From contig NW_026014844.1 in assembly GCF_020379485.1 (NCBI RefSeq), positions 5,001-69,000 on the forward strand: a stretch of DNA of 64,000 nt, read 5' to 3'. This document shows positions 46,112-58,657 of the stretch, piece after piece. The position numbers and the translations under genes were made by a program. This DNA is from Brassica napus. Its lineage: Eukaryota; Streptophyta; Magnoliopsida; Brassicales; Brassicaceae. The notes below the pieces were generated by a model that had not been told where the DNA came from, searched no databases, and saw only the letters and a list, made by a program, of their open reading frames with translations. The stretch's first letter is position 1. The number at the start of each line of letters is the position of its first letter.

Positions 46112-47054
46112 CTCTGTGTACTGAACAGACAGCCCACATGGGCCAAAATCACCCAAACAGTCCACGAGAAGGGCCAGCGTGCTAAGTCTAAGGACCAACG
46201 TGCTGATATGTATGCTGATGAACAGCCACGGACGTCCTGTGTGTGCTGACGGTCACACACGGACACACATGGACAGCCACGGACGTCCTGTGTGTGCTGA
46301 CGGACACACATGGACGTCCTGTGTGTGCTGACGGACACACACGGACGTCCTGTGTGTGCTGATAGACACCCACAAACGTCCTGTGTGTGCGGACGGACAC
46401 ACACGAACACACATGGACAATCACGGACGTCCTGTGTGTGCTGACAGACAACCACAGACAGCCCCGGACGTCCTGTGTGTGCTGGCGGACACCCACGGAC
46501 GTCCTGTGTGTACTGAACAGACAGCCTACGTTTGCCAAAATCACCCAAACAGTCCCCAGGAAGGGCCAGCGTGCTGAGTCCAAGGACCAATGTGCTGATA
46601 TGTGTACTTATGGACAGCCACGGACGTCCTGTGTGTGCTGATGGACACAAACAGACACACACGGACTGCCACGGATGTCCTGTGTGTTCTGACAGACACT
46701 AACGGACGTCCTGTGTGTGCTGATGGACACCCACGGATGTCCTGAACAGTCAGCCCACATGGGCCGAAATCACCCGAACAGTCCTCGGGATGGGCCAGCA
46801 TGCTGAGTCCAAGGACCAGCATGCTGATATGTGTACTGATGGACAGCCATGGACGTCCTGTGTGTGCTGACGGACACACACGGAAGTCCTATGTGTGCTG
46901 ACAGACAGCCACGGACAGCCACGAACGTCTTGTGTAAGCTGGCGGACACCCAGAGACACACACGAACATACACGGACAGCCATGGACGTCCTGTGTGTGC
47001 TGACGGACAGCCACAGACAGCCACAGACGTCCTGTGTGTGCTGGCGAACACCCA
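46112..47054 (+). repeat. Satellite, block 7
   Basis: Same orientation; begins with the right CTCTG duplication and continues the interrupted core (TGTACTGAACAGACAGCCCA). Cores near 46198, 46590 and 46821. It joins a retropepsin fragment without a clean boundary near 47055. Confidence 0.9.
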
Positions 47055-47431
47055 CACCCACTCGCAAACTGCACCCTTCCTTTGTGACAATCCAGAGTGG
47101 CGCGGTTCTTTCCAAGCCTGTCCATGCCTAATATCACCTCATGATTCTTAAGGCAGACCACAACCAGATCCATAGGCATAACTCTATCCTGGATCACTAT
47201 TGGGATATCCTTTACTCGCCCTAATGAATGCATTACTTTCCCACCGGCCGCATTCACTATGCAAGGATCATCCTCCGTTTCCATCTGGAACAACCCTTTT
47301 CCGATCATATCTGGGCTCACAAAGCTGTGTGTAGCTCCAGTATCTAAAAGTACGTGTGTTTCAACACCACCAATACATAGGGTCCCTACATAAGACCCCC
47401 CTTTTCTAATCATCTAATCCATTCTAAATTC
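47055..47431 (-). pseudogene. Retropepsin fragment fused to satellite
   Basis: The minus strand encodes an intact-looking protease core from about residue 1 to 115: GTLCIGGVETHVLLDTGATHS with DTG present, then MHSLGRVKDIPIVIQDRVM and ILGMDRLGKNRATLDCHKG. After RVQFASG the frame runs without a stop into the satellite (CSPAHTGRLWLS...), giving a 174-codon chimeric frame 46889-47413. Flanking gag and RT are absent, so this is an isolated fragment of a relative of element 1. It has no start context or promoter of its own that I can see. Confidence 0.8.
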
Positions 47432-49966
47432 TGTCATGTCCCCGATCCTGGATAGGATCGTCTGGACAGACTTTAGTGCGAGGAGACGCACAAGTCAGGT
47501 CACATGACCTAAAGACAAGCGTGTCATGGTCCAAAACGTTTTTAATGGAATCAGGTAGCTGGAACTTAGCCAAATTAAGGCAGATGCAAGCTCAAAGGAG
47601 CTGGACAAGCGAGCTGGTAGCTGGACGAGATCCAGGTGAAGCTCGATTGAAGTGGGTGATCAGAATGGATCATGGGAGAACTAAGTATAGGTCTGGAAAT
47701 AGACCAAGGGACTTAGAAGAAATGAAGAAGATAAAAGAAGCAAGCTGGACACAGTGTATAACAGCTGGGCAATGCAGTAAGCAAGCTCGACCAGCTAGGT
47801 GAACTGTAGTGCAGCTTAATGTAGCTCACTGAAGTGTAGGTCAGCTCCCTGAGCTGGATGGTCTAGCTCACTCAGATGGGTCAGCTGGGGATCAGCTCAA
47901 CTCAGCTGGACTGAGTGTTCAAGTCATGGGCAGTTGGGCCGGGTCTGGACAGTGGCCGGCCCATGTGGGCGACCCGGGTGTACCGATGGGCTGGTTGGCT
48001 CTTGGGATTGAGCCAGGAGCTTGGGAAATCCGTGTGGGCTTGTTTGGACTTGTCCAGGAGTGGATTGTCAAGCCCAGGGCGTCTGGAAACTGCCTGAGGC
48101 GAATGGGTATAATCTGGACCGTTGATTAAATCAATGGGCAGAAATGATACCGAAAGGGTGCAACCTTTGGAAAGGTAACTGCCCCTTCTTCTATAAAAGG
48201 CAGGGAAGTCCGTGCCTTTTCAGGCACGCCAGGGCTTCCTCCTACACCCTAAAACACAAAGAAACACAGAGAAAAGACAGAGAGTTGGTCGGATTCCCAA
48301 TCCAAGATCCATGGTGGTGTGAAGGTCATAACGAGGCAGTTTTGGGAGAGATCAAGGGGGGAAGTTATGAACGACTTTCTGGTGGTTTTGATCCGTGATG
48401 TTATCACCCAAAGCATCCTACAGGGCCTGAGAACACACGCAAATGGTGAGGAAAGAAGGTAGATGACCGGAATTCATTCCCAAAGGCCAAGACAGCCTTA
48501 AGGAGAGAGGTGTGTGGGAGGGCAGTTTCATGGAAGTGCAAGGGGAGTTATGAACGACCCTGTGGTATGTTTTCACCACTGATGAACACGTCCTAGGATT
48601 CCCCTGTATCTTGGGAACACACGCAAATACCCAGGAGAGAAGGGAGAAGGCCGGACTTCCCTCACAATGGCATGAATAGTCTTGAAGTTGGATGCAGTGT
48701 AGAAACTGGGTTCATGGAAGTTCCATGGAATGGATCAGGGGTGCGACCCATGAATGGATCTTATCAATACAGGAGGTATGTGATAAGGATTGATAGAGGC
48801 GTGCACTGGAGAAGCATGGCCGAACATAATAAGGAAAGGCACTTGATCTAATCAGATCATGTATAAGGTAACTGATTTTATAATTACTTTCAAGGTTATG
48901 TTTCTGTCTCTTGTGGTGCGGTTAAGGCCAAGTATGGCACGCCCCTTGAAGACCATATGTTGTGATGTAAACTAAGGATCCAGGACCCTGAGATAAGGGG
49001 CGGATCTTAGTTGATCTAACTCATCCATGAGGGATGGAAGTTAGAGGCCACTCATTGGATAGTGATCCATGGTGGATCATGGTGTGTGTGTTAGTTCAGA
49101 TCATGGTGTGAATCAATGATCCGAATCATGGAGGAGACACATGGGGATCCTAGTACATGAGGAACCATGTGGGGTGCAAGGTCCAATTCATTGGGAACCA
49201 GCAGCAAGCCGTGGAGGCGAGTAAGGCCAGTACTAAGTGGCATGGACCACAAGTATAGGGCCGGTGTGTTTATCTAAAGAAGGCCTTGTGTAATCCGATC
49301 TTTGGCAAGGATGGATGACCTGATCCATAGGTGATGGATCAAGGTGTCTGATCTGATTGATCAAAGGATGCAGCAGTGGTAATAGGAGGACTGATCGGCT
49401 TCGTTGGGACATGGTTCCATGGCCGGTTAGGTACGAGTGAAGACTCATCAGTTCTGGGTCATGTGGGGTGGTTGGTTGATTGACTCAGGATCTGATGGGC
49501 GTTGTTATTCCATGAGCTGGACTTGGTATCATAAGTTGATAAGGCAAATGGATGTGGGACAGTGCATGAGCCGGTAAGGGCCAGATGCATGTCCTTAGCT
49601 GTTTGAAGACTTCTCAAGGGTTACTTATGTCTGTGGGGATGGTTGGCTGAATGACTAAGTACCTAAGGGAGTTGTTTTGTGTGTGTAAAGGAGCTGGATG
49701 CAGTATATGGCAGCTGGCCATAGCTCGGTCCTAGCTCAGTTCGAGTGTGACAGCTCGATCAGCTGGTCTATGAGTTCATTCAGCTAGAGTAGCTGGGCCG
49801 ATGAGCTCGATCAGCTGGGTCTATGAGTTCATTCAGCTAGAGTAGCCTTCGCCTATGAGCGATGTTTTAAATAAAAGGCAAAAATTTTGAGAGGTTCGGT
49901 CAGGGAATCTCTCAAAATTTTTGCTAAGATCCTGTGCGGCCTAGTCGGCCAGGATCGGGTCTTACA
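47432..49966 (+). mobile_element. Family-3 LTR (2535 bp), rearranged near its 3' end
   Basis: TGTCATGTCCCCGATCC... to ...GATCGGGTCTTACA. It follows the solo LTR 38609-41563 in order, with a CAGCT cluster (47800-47912), a TATA box and tandem ~190-bp repeats. Near the end a segment (GCTCGATCAGCTG...) is duplicated at about 49755-49846, and an inverted repeat AAAAATTTTGAGAG/CTCTCAAAATTTTT sits at about 49880-49922. Flanks AATTC and AGAGT do not match, so no target duplication is seen. Confidence 0.82.
48192..48199 (+). promoter_or_regulatory. TATA box of family-3 LTR
   Basis: TATAAAAG in TTCTTCTATAAAAGGCAGGG, at the position equivalent to 39226 in the other copy. Confidence 0.6.
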
Positions 49967-52949
49967 AGAGTGCTGAGTCCAAGGACCAACTGGCTGATAT
50001 GTGTACTGATGGACAGCCACTGACGTCCTGTGTGTGCTGACGGACACACACGGACACACACGGACAGCCACGGATGTCCTGCGTGTGCTGACGGACAGCC
50101 ACAGACGTCCTGTGTGTGCTGGCGAACACCCACGGACGTCCTGTGTGTACTGAACAAAAAGCCCACGTGGGCCAAAATCACCCGAACAGTCCACGGGAAG
50201 GGTAAACGTGCTGAGTCCAACGACCAACGTGCTGATATGTGTACTGATGGACAGCCACGGACGTCCTATGTGTTCTGACGGACAGACACGGACACACACG
50301 GACAGCCACGGATGTCCTGTGTGTGCTGATGGACAACCATGGACAGCCACGAACGTCCTGTGTGTGCTTGCGGACACCCATGGACGTCCTCTGTGTACTG
50401 AGTAGACAGCCCACGTGGGCCAAAATCACCTAAACAGTCCAAGAGAAGGGCCAGCGTGCTATGTCCAAAGACCAACGTGCTGATATGTATACTGATGGAC
50501 AGCCACAGACGTCCTGTGTGTGCTGACGGACACACACAGACACACATGGACAGCCACGGACGTCCTGTGTGTGCTGACGGACACACACGGATGTCCTGTG
50601 TGTGCTGACAGACACCCAAGGACGTCCTGTGTCTGCGGACGGACACACACGGACAGTCACAGACGTCCTATGTGTGCTGCAGACAGCCCCGGACGTCCTG
50701 TGAGTCCTGGCGGACACCCACTGACGTCCTGTGGGTGCTGAACAGACAGCCCACGTGGGCCAAAATCACCCAAACGGTCCCCGGGAAGGGCCAGCGTGTT
50801 GAGCCCAAGGACCAACGTGCTGATATGTGTACTAATGGACAGCCACTAACATCCTGTGTGTGCTGATGGACACACACGGACATACACAGACAGCCACTGA
50901 TGTCCTGTGTGTGCTGACGGACACCCACAGACGTCCTGTGTGTGCTGACGAACAACCACGGACGTCCTGTGTGTACTGAACAGACAGCCCACGTGGTCCA
51001 AAATCACCCGAACAGTGCAAGGGAAGGGCCAGCGTGCTGATATGTGTACTGATGGACAACCACAGACATCCTGTGTGTGCTGAAGGACACCCACAGACGT
51101 CCTGTGTGTGCTGACAGACACACACGCATACACACGGACGTCCTGTGTGTGCTGACTGACACACACGGACGTCCTGTGTGTGATGACAGACTGCCACGGA
51201 CAGCTACGAACGTCCTGTGTATGCTGGCGGACACCCACAGACACACACGGACACACACGGAAAGCCACGGACGTCCTGTGTGTGCTGACGGACAGTCACG
51301 GACAGCCACAAATGTCATTTGTGTGCTGGCGGACACACACGGACGTCCTGTGTGTACTGAACAGACAGCCCACGTGGGCCAAAATGACCCAAACAGTCCA
51401 CTGGAAGGGCCAGCGTGCTGAGTCCAAGGACCAATGTGCTTATATGTGTACTGATGGACAGCCACGGACGTCCTGTGTGTGCTGACGGCCACAGACGGAC
51501 ACACACGGACACACACAGACAGCCATAGACTTCCTGTGTGTGCTAGCGGACACCCACAGACGTCCTGTGTATACTCAACAGACAGCCCACAAGGGATAAA
51601 ATCACCCGAACAGTCCACGGGAAGGGTCAGCGTGCTGAATCCAAGGACCAATGTGCTGATATGTGTACTGATGGACAGCCACGGATGTCCTGTGTGTGCT
51701 GACGGACACACACAGACACACACGGACAGCCACGGACGTCCTGTGTGTGCTGACGGACAAACACGGACATCCTGTGTGTGCTGACGGACACCAACAGACG
51801 TCATGTGTGTACTGAACAGACAGCCCACGTGGGCCAAAATCACCCAAACAGTCCACGGGAAGGGCCAGCGTGCTGAGTCCAAGGACCAGCGTGCTGATAT
51901 GTGTACTGATGGACAGCCACGGACGTTCCGTTTGTGCTGACGGACACAAACAGACACACACGGACGTCCTGTGTGTGCTGACGGACACACATGGACGTCC
52001 TGTGTGTGCTGACGGACAGCCACTGACAGCCACAGACGTCCTGTGTGTGCTGGCGGACACCCACAGACACACACGGACACCCACAGACACACACGGACAC
52101 ACACGGACAGCCACGGACGTCCTGTGTGTGCTGACGGACAGTCACGGACAGCCACACATGTCATTTGTGTGCTGGCGGACACCCACGGACGTCCTGTGTG
52201 TACAGAACAGACAGCCCACGTGGGCCAAAATCACCCAAACAGTCCACGGGAAGGGCCAGCGTGCGGAGTCCAAGAACCAACGTGCTGATATGTGAATTGA
52301 TGGACAGACACGGATGTCCTTTGTGTGCTGAAGGTCACAGACGGACACACACGGACAGCCACAGACGTCCTATGTGTGCTGGCGGACACCCACAAACGTC
52401 CTGTGTGTACTGACCAGATAGCCCCCGTGGGCCAAAATCACCCGATCAGTCCACGGGAAGGGTCAGCGTGCTGAGTCCATGGACCAACGTGCTTATATGT
52501 GTACTGATGGACAACCACGGACATCTTGTGTGTGCTGACGGACACACACGGACAGCCTCGGACGTCCTGTGTGTGCTGACAGACACACACGGACGTCCTG
52601 TGTGTGCTGACAGACACACACGGACGTCCTGTGTGTGCTGACAGACACACACGGACGTCCTGTGTGTGCTGACGGACACCCACAAATGTCATGTGTGTGC
52701 TGACTGCTGACGGACACCCACGGACGTCCTGTGTGTACTGAACAGACAGCCCACATGGGCCAAAATCACCCGAACAGTCCACAGGGAAGGGTTAGCGTGC
52801 TTAGTCCAACGACCAACGTGCTGATATGTGTACTGATGGACAGCCACAGAGGTCATGTGTGTTCTGACGGACACGCACGGACAGCCAGGATGTCCTGTGT
52901 GTACTGACGAACACCCACGGACGTCCTGTGTGTGCTGATGGACACCCAC
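49967..52949 (+). repeat. Satellite, block 8
   Basis: Same orientation, with cores near 49993, 50230, 50477, 50818, 51030, 51437, 51655, 51893, 52286, 52492 and 52818. Spacings 407, 218, 238 and 393 suggest an older, imperfect version of the three-unit pattern in block 3. The longest satellite frame (51004-52182, minus) falls here because the usual in-frame TGA (from AAAATCACC) is changed to AAAATGACC in one core. Ends with the left CCCAC duplication. Confidence 0.92.
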
Positions 52950-55489
52950 TGTGACACCCCCGATCGTAGATGACCGGAAATGACACTGTCGATGTTCCTC
53001 GATGGTCGATCCGAGGTTCTCAGAATACTTCTGATCGCCTTAGACCAACAACCAAAGAACACCAACGCTCCTATCAGATATCACTCTAGGCTTTTCAACC
53101 CGAAAAAGCAATACCCGATAGTTAGTTCGTCCGGACAAGGACTAATATCATATGGAACCCGTACTTTAAAAACAATCTTTATATATATCATTTAAAAGCA
53201 TCTTACAAAATTTGTTATAAATTAACCTCGAGGTTTTCTGTCTACAAATCTTATACATAAGATATATCAAAATGACTTTCCAAGGATAATAAAACTACCG
53301 CTGGCTAATGACGTTCCTTCCTGTCCTAGAGTAAGGTCTCCCGTCTACTGGTTACCTGCATCACAAATGAGTCATGAGTAACTAATTTACTCAGTGAGCC
53401 TAGTCCCGCACCCCAACATATATTAATAATTTCTCAAGCAATCAACTCCATTTGTATGCAGTGGATATATATTCCATATCTGGATATTTATATATAAGGA
53501 CTATCCTTCCATCATTGTGAATCTAATCATATACCTCACTTCCTATTTCCGTCTCTCATATCATTCATATAATCATATTTATATATATATATACCAGACT
53601 CGAGAAACCACAAAGGCTAAATGAGTCTAGTGAGTTAGAATCACCATCATCGCCATCAGATATTCATAGATCGAACATCTAACGCTGCATGCAGTTACAC
53701 GGCCTCCAGGGTGCGACCCCATCATCGTGTCTTCGTGACCTTGTTCCATATCGCAGGAACAATTCACGGTAATCATCATTCATACGGAAATAGTTTGGAA
53801 GACAGGTTTATATTAAGACTTCACATGATTAATACTTCCATACTTAATTATATTTAATACTATACATATGTATTAGTACTTGAGAACAAGTACTAAGGTT
53901 TGGAATAAACCTCTATGATCATTCATAAATATTTAATAAGTGTTTACACTAAGTAAACACCTTACCAATTCAATATTGATCAAGAGATAAAGCCTATCAA
54001 TCATCTACAATCAGTACGTTCAATCAAGAAATATTCATTCACTACTCATCAATCATCTATCTAGACTCACCTTTGATTCCATGAGATTGGCTAAGAAAGA
54101 CTATACTCGAGCTCAAGCTAATCACACTCGGCTTCTGGAATATTCTCGATTTAAAATCACCACAAGGATCTGACTGATCCGAACACTATCCTTGACCATC
54201 TGTACCAATAACAGAACGGTTGGAACAAAGGTTAATCAGTCCGGTTCAAACCCACAGTTCAAGATTCAGGACAGATACTAAGGCAAGTTCAAGGCAGCTT
54301 TAGTTCGGTTCAAACATAAATCGTTTCAACTAAGTTGTCTAGATGCTAAGGGACCATGAACTGAACTAATATAAATCCACACAAGGGATTAAGAAATTAA
54401 TCCACAGAGGAAGAACAACAACTCAGCCAGCTGGTTACAATCTAAACTGATCTGGATCAAAAGGCAAAACAGTTTACCGGTTCAAATCAAACACTGTCTG
54501 AACTCAACTGATACTCCACTTTAAGATGAAGCCACGCCAAACCTAATCAGTACCACATCAAGAAAAGGTCGGACTCAATCAGAACAAAGCTGAACCGCAG
54601 TAAATCCTGGAGAAATGCTCACATAAAACTGATCCACACAACAACTTACATCTTTACCGATTAAAATCAAAGGCTGAAGAACATGGGTGATTCTAAACTC
54701 TTGGACACCAGACCTTCAGCTCTTAACCACACCAGAACACACTGGATAAAGTCACAGGATGGTGAGAAAGGTTTGCTCATGCTCATTTCTCTTCTCTGAT
54801 TTTTTTTCTGAATTTTTCATGGATCTTTTCTCACAGGTTTTTCTCTCTTCTTTCTCTCTTTCTCTCTGAATTTTTCTCTGGTTTTTCTTGCAGGTTATGA
54901 ACGTCCAGAGGAGAGAAGAAGGTGTTTTAAAGCATAAGGAGTTACTTTAGTTGAGGGTTTACTCCCACACAAGGCAAAGCTGAGGCTAGACAGGTGGAGA
55001 CATGCTTCAGCACACCAAGCAGCACAAGCAGCTGAACTTTTCCTTCCCATGAAGAAAGCTACAAGCAGCTGAAGCAAGTAGCTTGTGACCAGCATGTGAC
55101 TTCTAATGAGCAAGCAAGTAAGCAAGTAGGTGCATGTCATGTGACCTAATTACTGAGGAAACAAGTAGGCTAGAAGGTGCAAGGCATGTGACTGTTCAGA
55201 AATAATTTTAAGAGTTTTGTCAATATTTTTCGGACTGTTTCGACTAAATATTTTTCATCATTCGAATCTCGTTCTGCTCTGAATAAACTCACCCAGCATG
55301 AATAAAAATCGACGATAATAATTAACACTCGACCAGAACCATCAAGAGATGGTTTTTCGACCAAAAGACAGCCCTGTCGAGATTAATTCACCGTGTCGAT
55401 TTTTATTTAAATTCTGATTGATCAATCTTCAAACTGATCTTAAAGAATTTTCTCCACCAAAATTCTATCTGCTCGTGAGGGTTATTACA
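52950..55489 (-). mobile_element. Solo LTR (2540 bp), opposite orientation
   Basis: Flanked by an exact CCCAC duplication (52945-52949, 55490-55494). Read on the minus strand it begins TGTAATAACCCTCACGAGC and ends GGGGGTGTCACA, a pattern like family 4 (TGTAGAAACCCG... GGGTGTTACA). It is AT-rich with no credible gene. A pyrimidine-rich tract at about 54835-54885 on the plus strand would be a GA-rich leader on the minus strand, supporting that orientation. An 81-codon frame at 54895-55140 has no recognisable features. Confidence 0.8.
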
Positions 55490-56026
55490 CCCACGGCCGT
55501 CCAGTGTGTACTGAACAGACAGCCCACGTGGGCCAAAATCACCCGAACCATCCACGGGAAGGGCCAGCGTGCTGAGTCCAAGGACCAGTGTGCTGATATG
55601 TGTACTGATGGACAGCCACGGACGTCCTGTGTGTGCTGACAGACACACACGGACGTCTTGTGTGTGCTGACGGACACACACGGACGTCCTGTTTGTGCTG
55701 ACAGATAGCCACAGACAGCCACGAACATCCTGTGTATGCTGGCGGACACCCACAGACACACACGGACACACACAGACAGCCACAGACGTCCTATGTGTGC
55801 TGACGGACAGCCACAGAAAGCCACAGACGTCATGTGTGTGCTGGCGGACACCCACGGACGTCCTGTGTACTGAACAGACAGCCCACGTGGGCCAAAATCA
55901 CCCAAACAGTCCATGGGAAGGGCCAGCGTGCTGAGTCCAAGGACCAACGTGCTGATATGTGTACTGATGGATAGCCACGGACGTCCTGTGTGTGCTGACG
56001 GACACAGAGGAACACACACGGACACA
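55490..56026 (+). repeat. Satellite, block 9
   Basis: Begins with the right CCCAC duplication; cores near 55587 and 55949. It ends abruptly in ACACACGGACACACC where a family-3 LTR fragment starts. Confidence 0.9.
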
Positions 56027-57811
56027 CCTTAGTCATTCCCTTGCTTAGATCATTTCGACTTATGCACAGCGGAATAACATCTATCATCCATTGGACTAAA
56101 TCCAATCTAATACTCGTCCGGTCGAATCACCTCAGCTAATGGTTAGTATACTCAACTACCAGCTAGCTCCAAGGTTGATTCTGAACACGAACCAAGTCAT
56201 ACAAATCTGAGGTTCCGTTTTCCCTAACCATTCTATCTAGATCTATGCAACATTGCTAGATCATACCTTTGCCACATCCACGGAGCTTGTTAGCTCATCG
56301 GCCCAGCTACTCTAGCTGAATTAACTCAAATACCAGCTGATCGAGCTTTCACACTCGATCTGAGCTAGGACCGAGCTATGGCCAGCTGCCATATGCTGCA
56401 TCCAGCTCCGTTACACACACAAAACAACTCCCTTAGGTACTTAGTCATTCAGCCAACCATCCCCACAGACATAAGTAACCTTTGAGAAGTCTTCAAACAG
56501 CTAAGGACATGCAGCTGGCCCTTACCTGCTCATGCACTGTCCCACATCCTTTTGCCTTATCAACTTATGATACCAAGTCCAGCTCATGGACTAACAATGC
56601 CCATCAGATCCTGAGTCAATCAACCAACCACCCTACATGACCCAGAACTGATGAGTCTTCACACGTACCTAACCGGTCATGGAACCATGTCCCAACGAAG
56701 CCGATCAGTCCTCCTCTTACCACCGGTGCATCCTTTGATCAATCAGATCAGACACCTTGATCTATCATCTATGGATCAGGTCGTCCATCCTTACCCATGA
56801 TCAGATCACACACGGCCTTCCTTGAATAATAACACCCAAGCTCAGTACTTATGGTCCACGCCATCAAGTACTAGCTATACTCTTATTCATGGCTTCCTGC
56901 TGGTTCCAAACATATTGGACCTTGCAATCCACATGGTTCCTCTAATACCAGGACCCCCATGTGCCTCCTCCATGAGTCGGATTAATGGTTCACACATGAC
57001 CAAACCCAACATAACTCCACCAGATAAGCATCAATATGCTCTCAGGTACAAAAATGACCTCTTCCAAGTATGCTCCAAAAACCCAATTAAAATTCATGAT
57101 AATTCATGATAATTCCCAATTAAGAGAATGCCATAATCAGAATTTTCAGAACCGGCCTCGATCCTATAGATCTCGGCCAAAGTCAGCCAAACCGGCCAAA
57201 ACTAGACATCATCAAATCAATTCCTAAAAATTGATTAAAATACATGAAAACTCATGATAATTCATAACTAAGAGATTCCCATAATCATATTCCAAAGAAT
57301 CGACGCAGACCATATAGATCCTGATCATGAACAGCCCTGCCAAGGCCATGGGCACCATTCCTGAACCGGCCAAGGCCTTGGTTCAGTGCCATCAGGCCTG
57401 ATCCAACAGACTACACCATAAACATTCCTAATATATATAGTCCTCAAGGACGTGCCATACTTGGCCATGATCAATTCCACAGTCAACAGAATTGTAATTC
57501 AAAGGTAATCATAAAACCGGTTACCTTATACATGATCTGATTAGATCATGTGCCTTTCCTTATTATGTTCGGCCATGCTCCTCCAGTGCACGCCTCTATC
57601 AACCCTTATCACATAACTCCTGTATTGATAAGATCCATTCGTGGGTCGCACCCCTGATCCCTTCCATGGAACTTCCATGAAACCAGTTTCTACACTGCAT
57701 CCACCTTCAAGGCTATTCATGCATTTGTGAGTGAAGTCTGGCCTTCTCCCTTCTCTCCTAGGTATTTGCGTGTGTTCCCAAGATGCAGAGGAAGCCTAGG
57801 ACGTGTTCATC
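56027..57811 (-). repeat. Family-3 LTR fragment, inverted
   Basis: This corresponds to roughly 39620-41425 of the solo LTR on the opposite strand, including ATTCCGCTGTGCATAAG (here reverse-complemented near 56060) and the segment around 57540-57660 that matches 48710-48870. Both LTR ends are missing. Element D begins at its left edge in the LTR order (57812). Confidence 0.82.
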
Positions 57812-58657
57812 TGTCATGTCCCCGATCCTATGTAGGATCGCCCGGACGGGCCATGGTGCGGGGAGACGCACCAGTCAGGTCATTAGACCTTGAGACAAGC
57901 GTATCATGGCCCTGAATGAAGGTTAAGGGCATCAGTCAGCTGAGACTTAACCAGGATAGGATGGAAACAAGGGTAAAGGAGTTGAGTGAGTGTTTAGGCA
58001 GCTGGACGAGTGTTGGCTTGAGTTCAATCAGCTCAGTTCAGCTGGTATTCAGTTCACCATGATCTGTTCAGCTCACAGGAGCTGGTGGACTAGCTCACCC
58101 AGCTGGGAACAGCTGGAGGTCAGCTCAATCCAGTGAACGGTGCGTTCTGGTTCGGATCAGTGTGGACGAGTCCGGGACGGTTACTGGGCGAGCCGATGTC
58201 CGGGTGCAGGACGGTTTGACCAAATTGGTCTTAGTCTTGGGACAGGGAGTGGGAAAGCTTCCAGAGTGTGAGCTGAGGCTCAGTGATCGATTTGTCAAAG
58301 GAAGAAAAGGGGAGAAACCGCCAATGGGCGGTTATGGGACGGTTTTGGGAAGAAGGGATGTGATTTTTGGTAACTGTTCACCCAGGCGGTTGGGGACAGT
58401 TTAAGTCGTCCTCTCTCTCTCATTTCTGCCATTCTGGTCGATTTTTACTCAATTTCACACAGAGAGAAACACAGAGAAAATTCAAGAGAGAAAGAGAGAC
58501 ACAAACCTTGGATTGGCCGATTTGATCCAAGAGATTGTTCTTGAGTGTTCCTGGTGTGTTTGGGCGTGTGATCAAGAGGATGGATTTGAGGCAGAAAGAC
58601 AAGGAGAAGGCAAAGGAGAAAGAGAAGGAAGTCGCCCCTGGAGACCGAACTCCTAAG
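57812..58657 (+). repeat. Element D 5' LTR portion up to the end of gag exon 1
   Basis: Equivalent to 8731-9577 of element 1 on the other strand. It contains the CAGCTG cluster (58020-58130), a CCAATGGGCGG motif near 58320 and the GAGAGA-rich leader (58455-58500). It ends exactly at CCTAAG, the donor position of the putative intron. Confidence 0.85.

Noticed and set aside
47432..49966. Complete element formed by the retropepsin fragment plus this LTR
   Set aside because: The protease fragment is on the opposite strand, lacks a polypurine tract or primer site at the junction, and the flanks show no target duplication.
54895..55140. 81-codon minus-strand frame with a hydrophobic start in the inverted solo LTR
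   Set aside because: Low-complexity Leu/Ser-rich, no domain, no support beyond an open frame.
58162..58404. 80-codon frame in the element D LTR
   Set aside because: It lies upstream of the likely transcription start in LTR sequence, has no recognisable motif, and is a by-product of LTR sequence.
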